Shown piece after piece: positions 52,239-62,586 of a stretch of 64,000 nucleotides of DNA. Each line of letters begins with the position of its first letter. Position 1 is the first letter of the stretch. The notes under the pieces are model-generated. The model saw only the letters and a list, made by a program, of their open reading frames with translations. It did no database searches and had not been told where the DNA came from. A program made the position numbers and the translations under genes. The DNA comes from Vibrio hannami (GTDB lineage: Bacteria; Pseudomonadota; Gammaproteobacteria; Enterobacterales; Vibrionaceae): assembly GCF_029589055.1 (NCBI RefSeq), contig NZ_JARQZP010000007.1, positions 558,001 to 622,000 on the forward strand, written 5' to 3'.

Positions 52239-53249
52239 ATGATTGAAGCCGATCGCCTGATAGCCCCGGATAACCCGACGTTCAGAGAAGAAGACGTTAT
52301 CGACCGTGCTATCCGCCCTAAGAAACTTGCTGATTATCAGGGACAAGACCACGTTCGTGATCAGATGGAAATCTTTATCAAGGCGGCACAGCAAAGGGGT
52401 GAAGCTCTGGATCACTTATTGATTTTTGGTCCACCAGGATTAGGTAAAACCACGTTGGCGAATATCGTCGCTAATGAAATGGAAGTGAACATTCGGACTA
52501 CTTCTGGGCCGGTGCTAGAAAAAGCCGGTGATTTGGCGGCCTTGTTAACTAACCTCGAAGAAAACGACGTTCTTTTTATCGATGAAATTCACCGGTTAAG
52601 CCCAATGGTTGAAGAGGTACTCTATCCGGCGATGGAAGATTACCAGTTGGATATAATGATAGGTGAAGGGCCTGCGGCTCGGTCAATTAAGATTGATTTG
52701 CCGCCGTTTACTTTAATTGGTGCCACGACTCGCGCGGGTTCGTTAACGTCTCCACTGCGGGATCGATTTGGTATCGTGCAGCGTCTTGAATACTATAATG
52801 TTTCAGATCTTAAGAACATTGTCCAAAGAAGTGCGGACTGCTTGAATCTGTCTATGGAGCCGGCTGGCGCAATGGAAGTAGCAAGACGTGCCAGAGGAAC
52901 GCCGCGTATAGCGAACCGCTTGTTAAGACGAGTCCGTGATTATGCGGAAGTTAAGGGTGATGGCCATATTTGTGGAGAAATTGCTGACAAAGCTCTGGAC
53001 ATGTTGGATGTGGATAATCAGGGCTTTGACTACATGGATAGAAAATTGCTGCTGGCGATTATGGAAAAATTTGGTGGCGGGCCTGTTGGTCTAGACAACT
53101 TAGCCGCAGCCATTGGTGAAGAGAAGGATACCATTGAGGATGTTCTTGAGCCTTATCTGATCCAACAGGGTTATCTTCAAAGAACGCCAAGGGGAAGAAT
53201 CGCGACTAACCGAGCCTATCTTCACTTCGGTCTTGATACAAACGAGTAA
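52239..53249 (+). CDS. ruvB: Holliday junction DNA helicase RuvB
   Basis: AAA+ branch-migration motor. 336 residues. Walker [13 protein letters not shown] (about 64-75), Walker [15 protein letters not shown] (about 112-125), sensor and arginine-finger region [17 protein letters not shown] and the C-terminal winged helix [16 protein letters not shown]. Follows ruvA closely; terminator candidate downstream. Confidence 0.98.
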   Translation: MIEADRLIAPDNPTFREEDVIDRAIRPKKLADYQGQDHVRDQMEIFIKAAQQRGEALDHLLIFGPPGLGKTTLANIVANEMEVNIRTTSGPVLEKAGDLAALLTNLEENDVLFIDEIHRLSPMVEEVLYPAMEDYQLDIMIGEGPAARSIKIDLPPFTLIGATTRAGSLTSPLRDRFGIVQRLEYYNVSDLKNIVQRSADCLNLSMEPAGAMEVARRARGTPRIANRLLRRVRDYAEVKGDGHICGEIADKALDMLDVDNQGFDYMDRKLLLAIMEKFGGGPVGLDNLAAAIGEEKDTIEDVLEPYLIQQGYLQRTPRGRIATNRAYLHFGLDTNE

Positions 53250-53259
53250 CAATCTTCAT

Positions 53260-53290
53260 AGCCAGATGGAACATCTTATTCGGTCTGGCT
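53260..53290 (+). terminator. Candidate terminator after ruvB
   Basis: AGCCAGA (53260-53266) and TCTGGCT (53284-53290) form a 7-bp stem with a long 17-base loop, followed by TTCTTG. Weak by loop size. Confidence 0.45.
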
Positions 53291-53443
53291 TTCTTGAGTT
53301 AAGTCTTTTACTCTATTCAATGTGTGATAAATTTCACACTTCTAATAATTCTCTCTTATCGCTCGCCTTTCAGTTTTCTCAAAAGCCTTGATTCTTAAAC
53401 GTACGTTTTAAACGTTAAAACCATAAAATTCGTGTGGGTTCAC

Positions 53444-53457
53444 TTGATCTCGATCAG
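53444..53457. promoter_or_regulatory. FNR-like box 1 upstream of cydA
   Basis: TTGATCTCGATCAG matches the FNR consensus TTGATNNNNATCAA at 9 of 10 defined positions. cyd operons are FNR/ArcA-regulated in enteric bacteria and Vibrio. Confidence 0.75.
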
Positions 53458-53493
53458 TTTAATTATCTATGTATGACAAATTAGGATGAATGT

Positions 53494-53507
53494 TTGATTT
53501 AAATCAA
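53494..53507. promoter_or_regulatory. FNR-like box 2 upstream of cydA
   Basis: TTGATTTAAATCAA is a perfect match to TTGATNNNNATCAA, 50 bases after box 1. Two sites in tandem suggest graded oxygen control of the bd oxidase. Confidence 0.85.
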
Positions 53508-53719
53508 GGCGAAATTTGTTCATAAAAATTTTGAAACGTCGGAAGTTTGGCGTTAATATTAGCCCCAGCTATATTAGGAGTGTCTTAACAAAATAATAAC
53601 CATTAAGACACAAAGTGTTAACAATGAAGTTGGCCCGTTAAGGAAAGGCTTCGTTGGAATTTTAAGCCCAATGGATGCAATAGCATCAGTGTCATTCAGC
53701 CGACACAAAAGGAGTTTCA

Positions 53720-55312
53720 ATGATAGATATAGATGTAGTCGATCTATCGCGGTTGCAGTTCGCGCTAACAGCGATGTATCACTTTTTATTTGTTCCACTG
53801 ACTTTAGGTATGGCGTTTCTTCTTGCCATCATGGAGTCTCTCTATGTAATGACGGACAAGCAGATCTACAAGGACATGACTAAGTTCTGGGGTAAGCTGT
53901 TCGGTATTAACTTCGCACTTGGTGTTGCAACCGGTCTGACCATGGAGTTCCAGTTTGGTACTAACTGGTCCTATTATTCTCACTATGTAGGTGACATATT
54001 CGGCGCCCCTCTTGCTATCGAAGCGCTAGTTGCATTTTTCCTCGAATCCACCTTTGTTGGTCTGTTCTTCTTTGGTTGGGAACGTCTTTCTAAGCGCCAG
54101 CACCTGGCTGTTACCTGGCTTGTTGCTTTAGGTTCGAACTTTTCTGCGCTATGGATTCTGGTAGCGAACGGCTGGATGCAGAACCCAGTAGGTTCTGAAT
54201 TCAACTTTGAATCAATGCGAATGGAAATGGTGAGTTTCTCTGAGCTGGTTCTAAACCCTGTTGCTCAGGTTAAGTTTGTTCACACAGTCGCTTCTGGTTA
54301 TACAACTGGCGCGATGTTTATCCTTGGTATTAGTGCATGGTATCTGCTGAAAGGTCGTGATGTCGCGTTTGCACGCCGATCTTTTGCAATCGCTGCTTCA
54401 TTTGGTATGGCATCAATCCTGTCGGTTATTGTCCTGGGTGACGAATCCGGTTATGAACTAGGTGATGTCCAGAAGGTTAAGCTCGCTGCTATTGAAGCGG
54501 AATGGCACACAGAACCAGCACCAGCTGCGTTTACCTTGTTTGGTCTGCCTAATCAGGAAACCATGCACACGGACTACGCCATTAAGATCCCTTACGTTAT
54601 GGGTATTATCGCTACTCGTTCCATCACAAAAGAAGTCACTGGCCTGACTGATCTGAAGCTTGAGCACGAAGAGCGTATCCGTAACGGTATGTATGCGTAT
54701 GAACTGCTTCAGAAACTTCGCGCTGGCGAAAAATCTGATGCAAACATGCAGGCATTTGATGAGGTTAAAAACGACCTTGGTTATGGCCTGCTTCTGAAGC
54801 GTTACACAGAAAATGTTGTCGATGCGACTGAAGATCAGATTCAGGCAGCAGTAGATGATTCTATTCCGACTGTTTGGCCTCTGTTCTGGTCGTTCCGCAT
54901 CATGGTTGCTTGTGGCTTCATAATGCTATTCGTATTCGGTGCCGCGTTTGTTCAGACATGTCGCCAGAAGATAGAACAAAAACAGTGGGTGCTTAAAGCC
55001 GCACTGTTCAGTATCCCGCTACCATGGATCGCTGTGGAAATGGGTTGGTTTGTTGCCGAATATGGCCGTCAGCCATGGGCGGTTGGTGAAATTCTTCCTG
55101 TAGATGTTGCAGCATCTGCGCTTTCCGCAGGTCAGATTTGGGCGTCACTTGCCGCGATAATTGCACTCTATACAGTGTTCCTAATCGCAGAAGTATATCT
55201 GATGCTTAAATTTGCACGTAAAGGTCCAAGCAGCCTGAAAACTGGCCGCTACCACTTTGAACAAAACGGCAACTCTGCACAGGATGCAGTGAACCGCCAG
55301 GTTGAAGCGTAA
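53720..55312 (+). CDS. cydA: Cytochrome bd ubiquinol oxidase subunit I
   Basis: High-affinity terminal oxidase subunit, inner membrane. 530 residues with about nine TM helices. The heme ligand His21 in [15 protein letters not shown], the quinol loop region with [13 protein letters not shown], and the C-terminal [15 protein letters not shown] block with conserved residues. Family length. First gene of cydABX-ybgE. Confidence 0.97.
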   Translation: MIDIDVVDLSRLQFALTAMYHFLFVPLTLGMAFLLAIMESLYVMTDKQIYKDMTKFWGKLFGINFALGVATGLTMEFQFGTNWSYYSHYVGDIFGAPLAIEALVAFFLESTFVGLFFFGWERLSKRQHLAVTWLVALGSNFSALWILVANGWMQNPVGSEFNFESMRMEMVSFSELVLNPVAQVKFVHTVASGYTTGAMFILGISAWYLLKGRDVAFARRSFAIAASFGMASILSVIVLGDESGYELGDVQKVKLAAIEAEWHTEPAPAAFTLFGLPNQETMHTDYAIKIPYVMGIIATRSITKEVTGLTDLKLEHEERIRNGMYAYELLQKLRAGEKSDANMQAFDEVKNDLGYGLLLKRYTENVVDATEDQIQAAVDDSIPTVWPLFWSFRIMVACGFIMLFVFGAAFVQTCRQKIEQKQWVLKAALFSIPLPWIAVEMGWFVAEYGRQPWAVGEILPVDVAASALSAGQIWASLAAIIALYTVFLIAEVYLMLKFARKGPSSLKTGRYHFEQNGNSAQDAVNRQVEA

Positions 55313-55327
55313 GCAGGGAGAATAAAA

Positions 55328-56464
55328 ATGTTTGATTACGAAGCCTTACGATTTATTTGGTGGGTATTGGTTGGCGTATTGCTAATTGGTTTCACCATTG
55401 CTGATGGTTTTGATATGGGCGTAGGTGCGCTTGTTCCTATCATTGGTAAAACGGACAACGAACGCCGTGTAATGATTAACTCGATTGCACCGCACTGGGA
55501 TGGTAACCAGGTGTGGTTGATTACCGCTGGTGGTGCGTTGTTTGCTGCGTGGCCTTTGGTATACGCAACGTCATTCTCAGGATTCTATTTTGCAATGATT
55601 GTGACGCTGGCTGCACTGTGGCTACGTCCGATCGGTTTGGATTATCGTTCTAAGATCGAAGATCCAAAGTGGCGTAATAACTGGGATATCGCGATCAGTA
55701 TCAGTGGATTTGTTCCGCCAGTTATCTTTGGTGTTGCGTTTGGTAACCTGCTTCAGGGTGTTCCGTTCACTTTAAGTGACTTTATGATGCCAACCTATCA
55801 TGGTTCGTTCTTCGGTCTGCTAAATCCATTCGCATTGGTGTGTGGCGTACTTAGCCTTGGTATGTTCATCATGATGGGTACTACTTGGTTACAGATGAAG
55901 ACCACGGACGCAGTATATGAACGTGCACGTAACTTCAGTGTGATCTCTTCACTTGTGGTTGCAGGACTAATGGTTCTTGCTGGTATTTGGATTCAGTTTA
56001 TCGATGGCTACGCTATCAAGAGTGAAATCGATACGCTTGCTGCATCTAACCCTCTGAACAAAGAAGTGGTTCGTGAAGCAGGTGCATGGATGGCAAACTT
56101 CCACAAATATCCTCTTATGTGGGCTGCGCCTATCCTTGCGGTAGTAATGCCATTGCTAACTATCGTTGCTACGAAGGCAGAAAAAAATGGTTTTGCGTTC
56201 TTGTTCTCTAGTCTGACTGCTGCGGGTGTAATTCTGACTGCTGGCTTTACAATGTTCCCATTCGTAATGCCTTCAGAGCTAAACCCAAGCCACAGCCTGA
56301 CAATGTGGGATTCAACGTCCAGTGAGCTGACACTGCAGATTATGACTGCGGTAGCAGCTGTATTTGTGCCAATCATTCTTTCATACACAGCATGGTCGTA
56401 CTACAAGATGTTTGGTCGTCTGGATGAAAACTTCATCGAAGAAAACAAGAATTCACTTTACTAA
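55328..56464 (+). CDS. cydB: Cytochrome bd ubiquinol oxidase subunit II
   Basis: 378 residues, eight to nine TM helices, partner of CydA. Opening MFDYEALRFIWWVLVGVLL and FTIADGFDMGVGAL, with the PHWDGNQVWLITAGGALFAAWP motif typical of CydB. 15 bases after cydA, preceded by AGGGAG. Confidence 0.97.
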   Translation: MFDYEALRFIWWVLVGVLLIGFTIADGFDMGVGALVPIIGKTDNERRVMINSIAPHWDGNQVWLITAGGALFAAWPLVYATSFSGFYFAMIVTLAALWLRPIGLDYRSKIEDPKWRNNWDIAISISGFVPPVIFGVAFGNLLQGVPFTLSDFMMPTYHGSFFGLLNPFALVCGVLSLGMFIMMGTTWLQMKTTDAVYERARNFSVISSLVVAGLMVLAGIWIQFIDGYAIKSEIDTLAASNPLNKEVVREAGAWMANFHKYPLMWAAPILAVVMPLLTIVATKAEKNGFAFLFSSLTAAGVILTAGFTMFPFVMPSELNPSHSLTMWDSTSSELTLQIMTAVAAVFVPIILSYTAWSYYKMFGRLDENFIEENKNSLY

Positions 56465-56476
56465 GGAGATATTAAT

Positions 56477-56584
56477 ATGTGGTATTTTGCATGGATTTTG
56501 GGCGTACTGTTAGCCTGTGCATTCGGCATCATTAATGCTCTTTGGCTAGAGCATTCAGAAATGATGGACAAAGACAGTGAGTAA
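56477..56584 (+). CDS. cydX: Cytochrome bd small subunit CydX
   Basis: 35-residue single-helix subunit that stabilises the oxidase: opens MWYFAWILGVLLACAFGI and ends EHSEMMDKDSE. Start ATG 56477 with AAGGAG, 12 bases after cydB. The Trp2/Tyr3 start and Leu-rich TM segment are CydX hallmarks. Confidence 0.95.
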   Translation: MWYFAWILGVLLACAFGIINALWLEHSEMMDKDSE

Positions 56585-56590
56585 TTGCTG

Positions 56591-56896
56591 ATGAGTAACT
56601 TGGCTACAAAGGTTGCTGAGATACATCGTCCTGTAGAAAGAGCCCTTTTCAGGGCTCTTTCAATATTGATGGTGTTTATGCATGCTGGATTAGTTCTATG
56701 GGAACCAACTCAATATGCGCAAGCGATTGGTGGATTCAATACGGTAATTAGTCCGTTAATGATTTGGGCGATCTGTACTGGCGTTATTTTTGGAGTGGGT
56801 TTCACGCCGATTAACTGGTACTGGCGCGTTCTGTTTAGTCCGTACATTTCGCTACTAGTGCTCGGTTATCTTACATTTCTTTACTTCTTCGTATAA
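56591..56896 (+). CDS. ybgE: Cyd operon protein YbgE
   Basis: 101 residues from ATG 56591 (TTG 56585 is an in-frame alternative). Three hydrophobic segments. The ALFRALSILMVFMHAGLVLW opening and the IGGFNTVISPLMIWAICTGVIFGVGF middle match YbgE, encoded at the end of cyd operons. Function unclear. Terminator follows. Confidence 0.85.
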   Translation: MSNLATKVAEIHRPVERALFRALSILMVFMHAGLVLWEPTQYAQAIGGFNTVISPLMIWAICTGVIFGVGFTPINWYWRVLFSPYISLLVLGYLTFLYFFV

Positions 56897-56909
56897 TTTC
56901 TATCCAAAC

Positions 56910-56936
56910 AGGAGTGGCTAAATGGTAGCTACTCCT
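56910..56936 (+). terminator. Terminator after cydABX-ybgE
   Basis: 10-bp stem AGGAGTGGCT/AGCTACTCCT (one G-U pair), 7-base loop, then ATTTTCC. 13 bases past ybgE. Confidence 0.8.
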
Positions 56937-57032
56937 ATTTTCCTGAAAAAAATTCAACGTTTTCGTACTATTGCCGCATTCATCATGTATAGTTGAGCGT
57001 TATTATTGACAGAATTAACCTGGTATTGAGTT

Positions 57033-57455
57033 GTGCAGGAATTGACGACTTCTCTATTTGAATGGCCTGTGACCGTTTATTACGAAGATACGGATGCGGG
57101 TGGTGTTGTATATCATTCTAATTATCTAAAATACTTTGAACGAGCGCGCACAGAGCTGTTACGCAGTGTTGGTGTGTCCCAGCAAATTTTATTAGAACAA
57201 AACATCGGCTTCGTTGTCAGACACATGGATATAGATTTTCGTCAGGGTGCGAGGCTTGACGAAAAATTAACAGTACAGACAACAATCAATGAGTTGAAAA
57301 AAGCATCGATTACTTTCTGTCAGAAGATTGTCAATCTTGAAGGCCGTACGTTGTGCCAATCAACGGTTAAGGTAGCATGCGTCAACAACCAGAAGATGAA
57401 ACCACAAGCTATACCAGTCTCGATTATTGCGGAGTTGAAGAACAGTGACAGCTGA
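57033..57455 (+). CDS. ybgC: Acyl-CoA thioesterase YbgC
   Basis: Hotdog-fold 4-hydroxybenzoyl-CoA-type thioesterase, first gene of the tol-pal operon. 140 residues from GTG 57033. [33 protein letters not shown] is the YbgC signature with the catalytic Asp in EDTDAGG (about residue 22). Overlaps tolQ by 11 bases. Confidence 0.95.
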   Translation: MQELTTSLFEWPVTVYYEDTDAGGVVYHSNYLKYFERARTELLRSVGVSQQILLEQNIGFVVRHMDIDFRQGARLDEKLTVQTTINELKKASITFCQKIVNLEGRTLCQSTVKVACVNNQKMKPQAIPVSIIAELKNSDS

Positions 57456-58128
57456 TATTTCGATTTTAGATCTTTTTTTACAGGCAAGTTTACTCGTTAA
57501 AATTGTCATGCTTATCCTCCTTGGAATGTCCGTTGTTTCCTGGGCGATGATTATTAAACGTAGTCAGGTGCTCACCACAGCAATTCGCGATAGTAATGCC
57601 TTTGAAGATAAATTCTGGTCAACTCAAGACCTTTCTCGCCTTTATCAGGACGTTAAAAAACGTAAAGATGAAATCTCAGGCTCAGAAGAGATCTTCTATT
57701 CAGGCTTTACTGAATTTGCTCGCCTTCGAAGAACGACGGGTTCATCAGCTGACTCAGTCATGGATGGTACTGGCCGTGCGATGCGTGTTGCAGTCGCTCG
57801 TGAAGTTGAAGAGCTTGAAACCAATCTTCCATTTCTGGCAACAGTAGGTTCAATCAGCCCTTACATTGGTCTGTTCGGTACGGTCTGGGGTATCATGCAT
57901 GCCTTTATTGCATTAGGCGAAGTTAAGCAGGCAACGTTGGCTATGGTTGCTCCCGGTATCGCAGAGGCACTTGTAGCAACAGCAATGGGTCTGTTTGCAG
58001 CGATACCTGCTGTAATGGCTTATAACAACCTGAGTAACCGTGTTGGTAAGCTAGAACATAACTTTGCGACTTTTTCAGAAGAGTTCCACAGTATTCTTCA
58101 CCGTCAGGCGATGAGTGAGAAGGAATAA
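57445..58128 (+). CDS. tolQ: Tol-Pal system protein TolQ
   Basis: Inner-membrane energy-transducer subunit (MotA/ExbB family) driven by the proton gradient. 227 residues from GTG 57445. Helices at about 12-37, 130-155 and 165-190. [22 protein letters not shown] and the [17 protein letters not shown] block are characteristic. Stop 2 bases before tolR. Confidence 0.97.
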   Translation: MTADISILDLFLQASLLVKIVMLILLGMSVVSWAMIIKRSQVLTTAIRDSNAFEDKFWSTQDLSRLYQDVKKRKDEISGSEEIFYSGFTEFARLRRTTGSSADSVMDGTGRAMRVAVAREVEELETNLPFLATVGSISPYIGLFGTVWGIMHAFIALGEVKQATLAMVAPGIAEALVATAMGLFAAIPAVMAYNNLSNRVGKLEHNFATFSEEFHSILHRQAMSEKE

Positions 58129-58130
58129 GC

Positions 58131-58574
58131 ATGGCGGGTTATCAACCTAAAAAGCGTAAAATGACAGCAGAGATTAACGTCGTACCTTATATCGACGTTA
58201 TGCTGGTTCTGCTTATTATCTTTATGGTTACCTCTCCGTTTGTTACTCAGGGCGTTGAAGTTGAGCTTCCTCAGACTTCAGCAGCGAAACCAGCTTCTGA
58301 ATTGGCTGGTGATAGCGATGCAAGCTTTATCATTGTGGAAATTGATGACCAAGGTAACCTGGGATTAAGCGTTAATGACGAAGAGGTCAAACGAGGCCTG
58401 TCATTGGAAGATATTATTGTTCGTGTTAAAGCCGAACTGTCTATTGCGCCAGAATCTCCAGTTGCGGTTGGTGGAGACGCTTCTACGCCATACGCAGAAG
58501 TGGTGCTTGTGCTGGACGAATTAAGCAGAGCCGGGATTCCGAAAGTAGGACTGCTAACAGAAATCAGGGAATAG
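58131..58574 (+). CDS. tolR: Tol-Pal system protein TolR
   Basis: 147 residues, single TM helix. The opening KKRKMTAEINVVPYIDVMLVLLIIFM holds the proton-pathway Asp near 23 (VPYIDVMLV). C-terminal periplasmic domain ends GIPKVGLLTEIRE. ExbD/TolR family, between tolQ and tolA. Confidence 0.97.
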   Translation: MAGYQPKKRKMTAEINVVPYIDVMLVLLIIFMVTSPFVTQGVEVELPQTSAAKPASELAGDSDASFIIVEIDDQGNLGLSVNDEEVKRGLSLEDIIVRVKAELSIAPESPVAVGGDASTPYAEVVLVLDELSRAGIPKVGLLTEIRE

Positions 58575-58586
58575 CTTAAGCTGTAA

Positions 58587-59663
58587 ATGAAGAGCGATAA
58601 GAATTATACAAAAGAGATTTTAATATCTCTTTTCCTCCATCTGCTACTGGTAGTGGCACTGATATGGGGAACAGACTTTACCATGTCTAAACCAAAGCCT
58701 AGCGGCAATCTGGTTCAGGCTGTGGTAATTGATCCCGATGTCGTGAGAAAACAAGCTCAGGAGATCAGAAAAACGCGTCAGGCAGCGGCCAAAGCTGAGC
58801 AGGAGCGTTTGGATAAATTGCGTAAGCAAAGTGAGCAGCTAGAGAAAAATCGAAAAGCCGAAGAGGCTCGTATCCGCAAGCTCAAAGAAGACAAAGCCAA
58901 AGCGGATAAAGCCGCTCGTGAGGCAGAGAAAAAACGCAAGGCTGAGCAAGAGAAAGTTAAGCTTGAGCAAGAACGAGTTAAGAAAGAGCAGGAACGCTTA
59001 AAAGCGGAAAAGGCTCTGGCGGCAAAAGCCGAAGCTGAACGTAAGAAAAAGCAGGAAGCGATAAAACGAGCTGAAGAAGAGCGTAAAGCTAAGCAGGCAG
59101 CTATCGAAAAAGCGGAAGCAGAACGAATAGCTAAAGAGAAAGCGGCTAAACAAGCAGAAGAAAAAGCTCGAGTTGAACGTGAAAAAGCAGAAAAAGCCGA
59201 GCGGGAACGAGTAGCGAAGGAAAAGGCCGCTGCTGAAGCTGCCGAGAAAGCGCGTGTAGAAACAGAGCGATTAGAAAGACTAGAGCGCGAACGTAAAGAA
59301 CAAGAAGCAGCTTTAGGGGATATTTTCTCTGGACTACAGGAAGAAGCTGCTCAGAACAACTCAGCAGCAGCAAGACATGTGGCTTCTGAAGCGGATCGCT
59401 ACGGTGCGATTTATCGCCAACTGATCCAGCAAAACTTATTAATGGAAGACTCGTATCGAGGCAAAACCTGCAAGGTAAACCTTAGGTTGCTACCAACAGG
59501 TGCAGATATGATGCTTAATGACGCAAAAGTAATCGAGGGTGACTCACGTTTGTGTGCTGCTACAAAGCGAGCGGTTGCGCAGGTGGGAAGCTTTCCTTTA
59601 CCAACAGAAAAAGACGTAATTGAGAAAGTTAGAAATATTAATCTGACTGTAGCGCCAGAATAG
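58587..59663 (+). CDS. tolA: Tol-Pal system protein TolA
   Basis: 358 residues. A TM anchor at about 13-30 is followed by a very long Lys/Ala/Glu-rich coiled coil (about 50-245) that spans the periplasm, and a C-terminal TolA domain (about 265-358) with YGAIYRQLIQQNLLMEDSYRGKTC and two cysteines. Family length varies with the coiled coil. Start ATG 58587 with AGCTGTAA upstream. Confidence 0.95.
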   Translation: MKSDKNYTKEILISLFLHLLLVVALIWGTDFTMSKPKPSGNLVQAVVIDPDVVRKQAQEIRKTRQAAAKAEQERLDKLRKQSEQLEKNRKAEEARIRKLKEDKAKADKAAREAEKKRKAEQEKVKLEQERVKKEQERLKAEKALAAKAEAERKKKQEAIKRAEEERKAKQAAIEKAEAERIAKEKAAKQAEEKARVEREKAEKAERERVAKEKAAAEAAEKARVETERLERLERERKEQEAALGDIFSGLQEEAAQNNSAAARHVASEADRYGAIYRQLIQQNLLMEDSYRGKTCKVNLRLLPTGADMMLNDAKVIEGDSRLCAATKRAVAQVGSFPLPTEKDVIEKVRNINLTVAPE

Positions 59664-59678
59664 TAAAAGGAAAGGGTT

Positions 59679-61037
59679 GTGATTAAACGACTGCTAACAA
59701 GTATTGTTATTTTATTTTTTGGAATGGTAAGTGTGGCAAACGCTGCGCTGGAGCTAGTCATTACTGAAGGTATTGATTCTGCCAGACCTATAGCGATTGT
59801 ACCGTTCAAGTGGGAGGGAACAGAGCCTCTTCCTCAGGATTTGTCGGCAGTTATTGCATCTGATTTGCAGCGTAGTGGTAAGTTCAGCCCGGTGAAAGTG
59901 AACCAGATGCCACAAACGCCGTATAGTGATACTGAAGTTGATTACAACGCCTGGGTTCGTTTAGGTGTGGACGCGTTATTAACTGGAACGATTACAAAGA
60001 ACGCCGACGGTACATATAACGTTAACTACCAGCTAATTGATGTAGTAAGAGGGCAGTTAACTGGTGGAAAGAGTGAAGGCTTAGATCCTGCGACTGGTGA
60101 GCTTGTTGTGACTAAGGACCATGTTCATTTCCACAAAAACAAGAATAACTTGAAGTCAAAAGATATGCGCCGTTACGCGCATAGGATATCCAATCTGGTT
60201 TACGAGCAACTGGTTGGTGAAAGAGGCGCGTTCCTGACACGAATTGCTTACGTGGTTGTAAACGATGACGCCAAGTATCCTTACCAACTTCGTGTTGCGG
60301 ATTACGATGGTTACAACGAACGTATGGTACTTCGTTCGAAGCAGCCACTGATGTCTCCAGCTTGGTCACCAGATGGAAAGCAGTTGGCTTATGTAAGCTT
60401 TGAAAATGGTCAGTCAGAAATCTTTTTGATGAACATTTACACAGGTAAGCGTGAAAAGCTAACGTCATTTCCTCGTCATAATGGTGCGCCAAGGTTTTCT
60501 CCGGATGGCAGCAAGTTGGCACTGGTTTTGTCAAAGACCGGAAGCTTACAGGTTTATGTTCTCGATTTGCAGACACGTCGTCTCAAACAAATTACTCGCG
60601 GCAGATCAAATAATACTGAACCATTTTGGCATCCGAATGGTCAATCTTTGATATTTACCTCGGATCGGGGTGGTAAACCGCAGATTTATCAAGTAAATTT
60701 GGAGGACGGTTCAACAAACCGTCTGACATGGCAAGGTAGTCAGAATCTGGGTGGTCAAATTACTCCTGATGGGCGTTTCATGGTAATGGTGAACCGTTCG
60801 AACTCAGGATTTAATCTGGCTAAGCAGGATCTGGAAACCGGAGCTGTTCAGGTGTTAACAAAAACACTTCTGGATGAGTCTCCAAGTATCGCCCCTAATG
60901 GTGGCATGGTCATCTATAGCTCTATGTACAGAAAGAGAAACGTTCTTTCTATGGTGTCTATAGATGGACGATTTAAAGCTAGATTACCGGCAACAAATGG
61001 GCGTGTTAGAGCTCCCGCCTGGTCTCCGTTTTTGTAG
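59679..61037 (+). CDS. tolB: Tol-Pal system protein TolB
   Basis: Periplasmic, 452 residues from GTG 59679. Signal peptide ([18 protein letters not shown], cleavage about residue 22), an N-terminal alpha/beta domain ([14 protein letters not shown]) and a C-terminal beta-propeller with repeated [16 protein letters not shown] blades ([40 protein letters not shown]). Binds Pal and TolA. Confidence 0.97.
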   Translation: MIKRLLTSIVILFFGMVSVANAALELVITEGIDSARPIAIVPFKWEGTEPLPQDLSAVIASDLQRSGKFSPVKVNQMPQTPYSDTEVDYNAWVRLGVDALLTGTITKNADGTYNVNYQLIDVVRGQLTGGKSEGLDPATGELVVTKDHVHFHKNKNNLKSKDMRRYAHRISNLVYEQLVGERGAFLTRIAYVVVNDDAKYPYQLRVADYDGYNERMVLRSKQPLMSPAWSPDGKQLAYVSFENGQSEIFLMNIYTGKREKLTSFPRHNGAPRFSPDGSKLALVLSKTGSLQVYVLDLQTRRLKQITRGRSNNTEPFWHPNGQSLIFTSDRGGKPQIYQVNLEDGSTNRLTWQGSQNLGGQITPDGRFMVMVNRSNSGFNLAKQDLETGAVQVLTKTLLDESPSIAPNGGMVIYSSMYRKRNVLSMVSIDGRFKARLPATNGRVRAPAWSPFL

Positions 61038-61072
61038 CAACTAAGTTTTTATAAAGTAAAGGAAGAAATAAG

Positions 61073-61612
61073 ATGCAACTTAATAAGGTTCTGAAAGGGC
61101 TTCTGATTGCGCTACCAGTACTGGCTGTAACTGCATGTAGTTCTAGCGACGAAGCGACAGATGCTTCATCTGAAACAACTACAAACCAGCAAGCTGGTGC
61201 AGCTAACACTACAGATACGTCAGTAGTTACTCCAATGGACGCAGATGCTCAACTTTCTGAGCAAGAGCTAAAAGAGCAGGCGCTTCGTCAAAACCAAACC
61301 GTTTTCTTTGCGTTCGACAACGCAACAGTTTCTGGTGATTACGAAGAAATGCTAGCTGCACACGCTGCGTTCCTAAGTAAAGACCCATCTATCACAGTAC
61401 AGGTTGAAGGTCACGCAGATGAGCGTGGTACTCCAGAGTACAACATCGCACTAGGCGAGCGTCGTGCAATGGCGGTATCTAAGTACCTTCAGGCTCTAGG
61501 TGTACAAGCAGATCAAATCGAAATCGTTAGCTACGGTGAAGAGAAGCCTCTAGTTCTAGGTCAGAGCGAAGAAGCTTACGCGAAAAACCGTCGTGCGGTT
61601 ATCGTATACTAA
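61073..61612 (+). CDS. pal: Peptidoglycan-associated lipoprotein
   Basis: 179 residues. Lipoprotein signal ending LAVTAC (Cys22). A Ser/Thr-rich linker of about 23-60 is followed by an OmpA-like peptidoglycan-binding domain with [38 protein letters not shown] and NRRAVIVY at the end. Anchors the outer membrane to peptidoglycan, constricted at division by TolQRA. Confidence 0.97.
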   Translation: MQLNKVLKGLLIALPVLAVTACSSSDEATDASSETTTNQQAGAANTTDTSVVTPMDADAQLSEQELKEQALRQNQTVFFAFDNATVSGDYEEMLAAHAAFLSKDPSITVQVEGHADERGTPEYNIALGERRAMAVSKYLQALGVQADQIEIVSYGEEKPLVLGQSEEAYAKNRRAVIVY

Positions 61613-61627
61613 TTGAGGATATACCTC

Positions 61628-62410
61628 ATGTTCAGTAACTTAAAGCGAGCTGTTTCGCTTGTGTTACTGGCAAGTGCAGCGGGAACCACTCTCGCTGCAC
61701 CAGCTCCAGTATCAAATATAAACGAAAGTAACTCTACTCCCGTTTCCACTCCTGCCTCTCCCGAGAATGAAGTTCAGCGCCTTGAACGTCTACTGCAAAA
61801 TCGAAACCGTATACAGATCCAAATGCAACAGCAAATGGATGATATGACGGCTGAGATGAGTGACTTACGTGGATTGGTAGAAAGAAACAGCTACGAAATC
61901 AAAAAGCTATTAGATCGCCAGAGAGAACTCTTTCTGGAGTTGGATCGTGTAAGAAGCCAGGCTCAGACAGCGTCTCAATTTCCGGAAGAAGCCGCTCAAG
62001 AAAAAGCCGAGCTGAAAAGTGCGGGAACCTTTTCAAGTAATCAGAAAGAAAGAGAAGACTACGAGGCTGCTGTCGATCTTATCCTGACTAAAAAAGATTA
62101 CTCAGGTGCCCTGGAAGCACTGAATCAGTTTCAGGCTACTTACCCGGATTCAGTTTACTCGCCAAATGCAAACTACTGGCTAGGTCAATTGTACTTTGCT
62201 AAGAAGCAGGATGTTGAAGCTGCCAAGCATTTCGCGTCTGTGGTTTCATTTACTGATTCTGGAAAAAGAGCGGATGCTTTAGTTAAACTTGGCGATATTG
62301 CTAAGAGAAACAAAAAGCCGGACGTGGCTAATAAGTATTACCAGCAGGCTATTGATGAGTACCCTGATAGCGCATCGGCGAAAACCGCAAAATCTCGCAT
62401 AGAGAAATAA
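61628..62410 (+). CDS. cpoB: Cell division coordinator CpoB
   Basis: 260 residues from ATG 61628 with TGAGGAT upstream; the frame opens 15 bases earlier, but the TTG there is poor. Signal peptide MFSNLKRAVSLVLLASAAGT then LAAPAP. N-terminal coiled coil (LERLLQNRNRIQIQMQQQMDDM), then TPR-like repeats with YEAAVDLILTKKDYSGALEALNQF. Links TolA to PBP1B. Terminator follows. Confidence 0.92.
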   Translation: MFSNLKRAVSLVLLASAAGTTLAAPAPVSNINESNSTPVSTPASPENEVQRLERLLQNRNRIQIQMQQQMDDMTAEMSDLRGLVERNSYEIKKLLDRQRELFLELDRVRSQAQTASQFPEEAAQEKAELKSAGTFSSNQKEREDYEAAVDLILTKKDYSGALEALNQFQATYPDSVYSPNANYWLGQLYFAKKQDVEAAKHFASVVSFTDSGKRADALVKLGDIAKRNKKPDVANKYYQQAIDEYPDSASAKTAKSRIEK

Positions 62411-62440
62411 AACGAGCTTTTCCGATAGAGCCAATAATGG

Positions 62441-62470
62441 AAGGTCATCCACATAGGGTGGCCTTTTTTA
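62441..62470 (+). terminator. Terminator after the tol-pal operon
   Basis: 10-bp stem AAGGTCATCC/GGGTGGCCTT with wobble pairs, 5-base loop, T-run TTTTTA. Confidence 0.88.
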
Positions 62471-62586
62471 TTGTCTTAACTTTAGATTAAAACTCTTTAG
62501 ACTTATGTATACCTCATTGGTAGTGGAACTAAAAACACTATCGGGTGTACAATGCGCGGATTACAGGAAATTGCGTGAGCAGAGCA

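Larger units (their letters stand above)
53291..53719. other. cydA upstream region (about 430 bp)
   Basis: Non-coding region before cydABX. Contains two FNR-like boxes at 53444-53457 and 53494-53507 and a long leader to the cydA ATG 53720 with AAAGGAG at 53708-53714. A GTTAAG-rich stretch (53600-53640) may hold ArcA-type sites, but I could not define one. Confidence 0.5.

Noticed and set aside
60112..60576. 154-residue antisense ORF inside tolB
   Set aside because: It lies opposite conserved TolB propeller coding sequence, with no start signal and no family resemblance.
62411..62586. tRNA cluster between cpoB and nadA
   Set aside because: E. coli has tRNA-Lys/Val genes in this interval, so I looked for them. 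Here the 176 bases contain only a terminator and a promoter region, with no cloverleaf.
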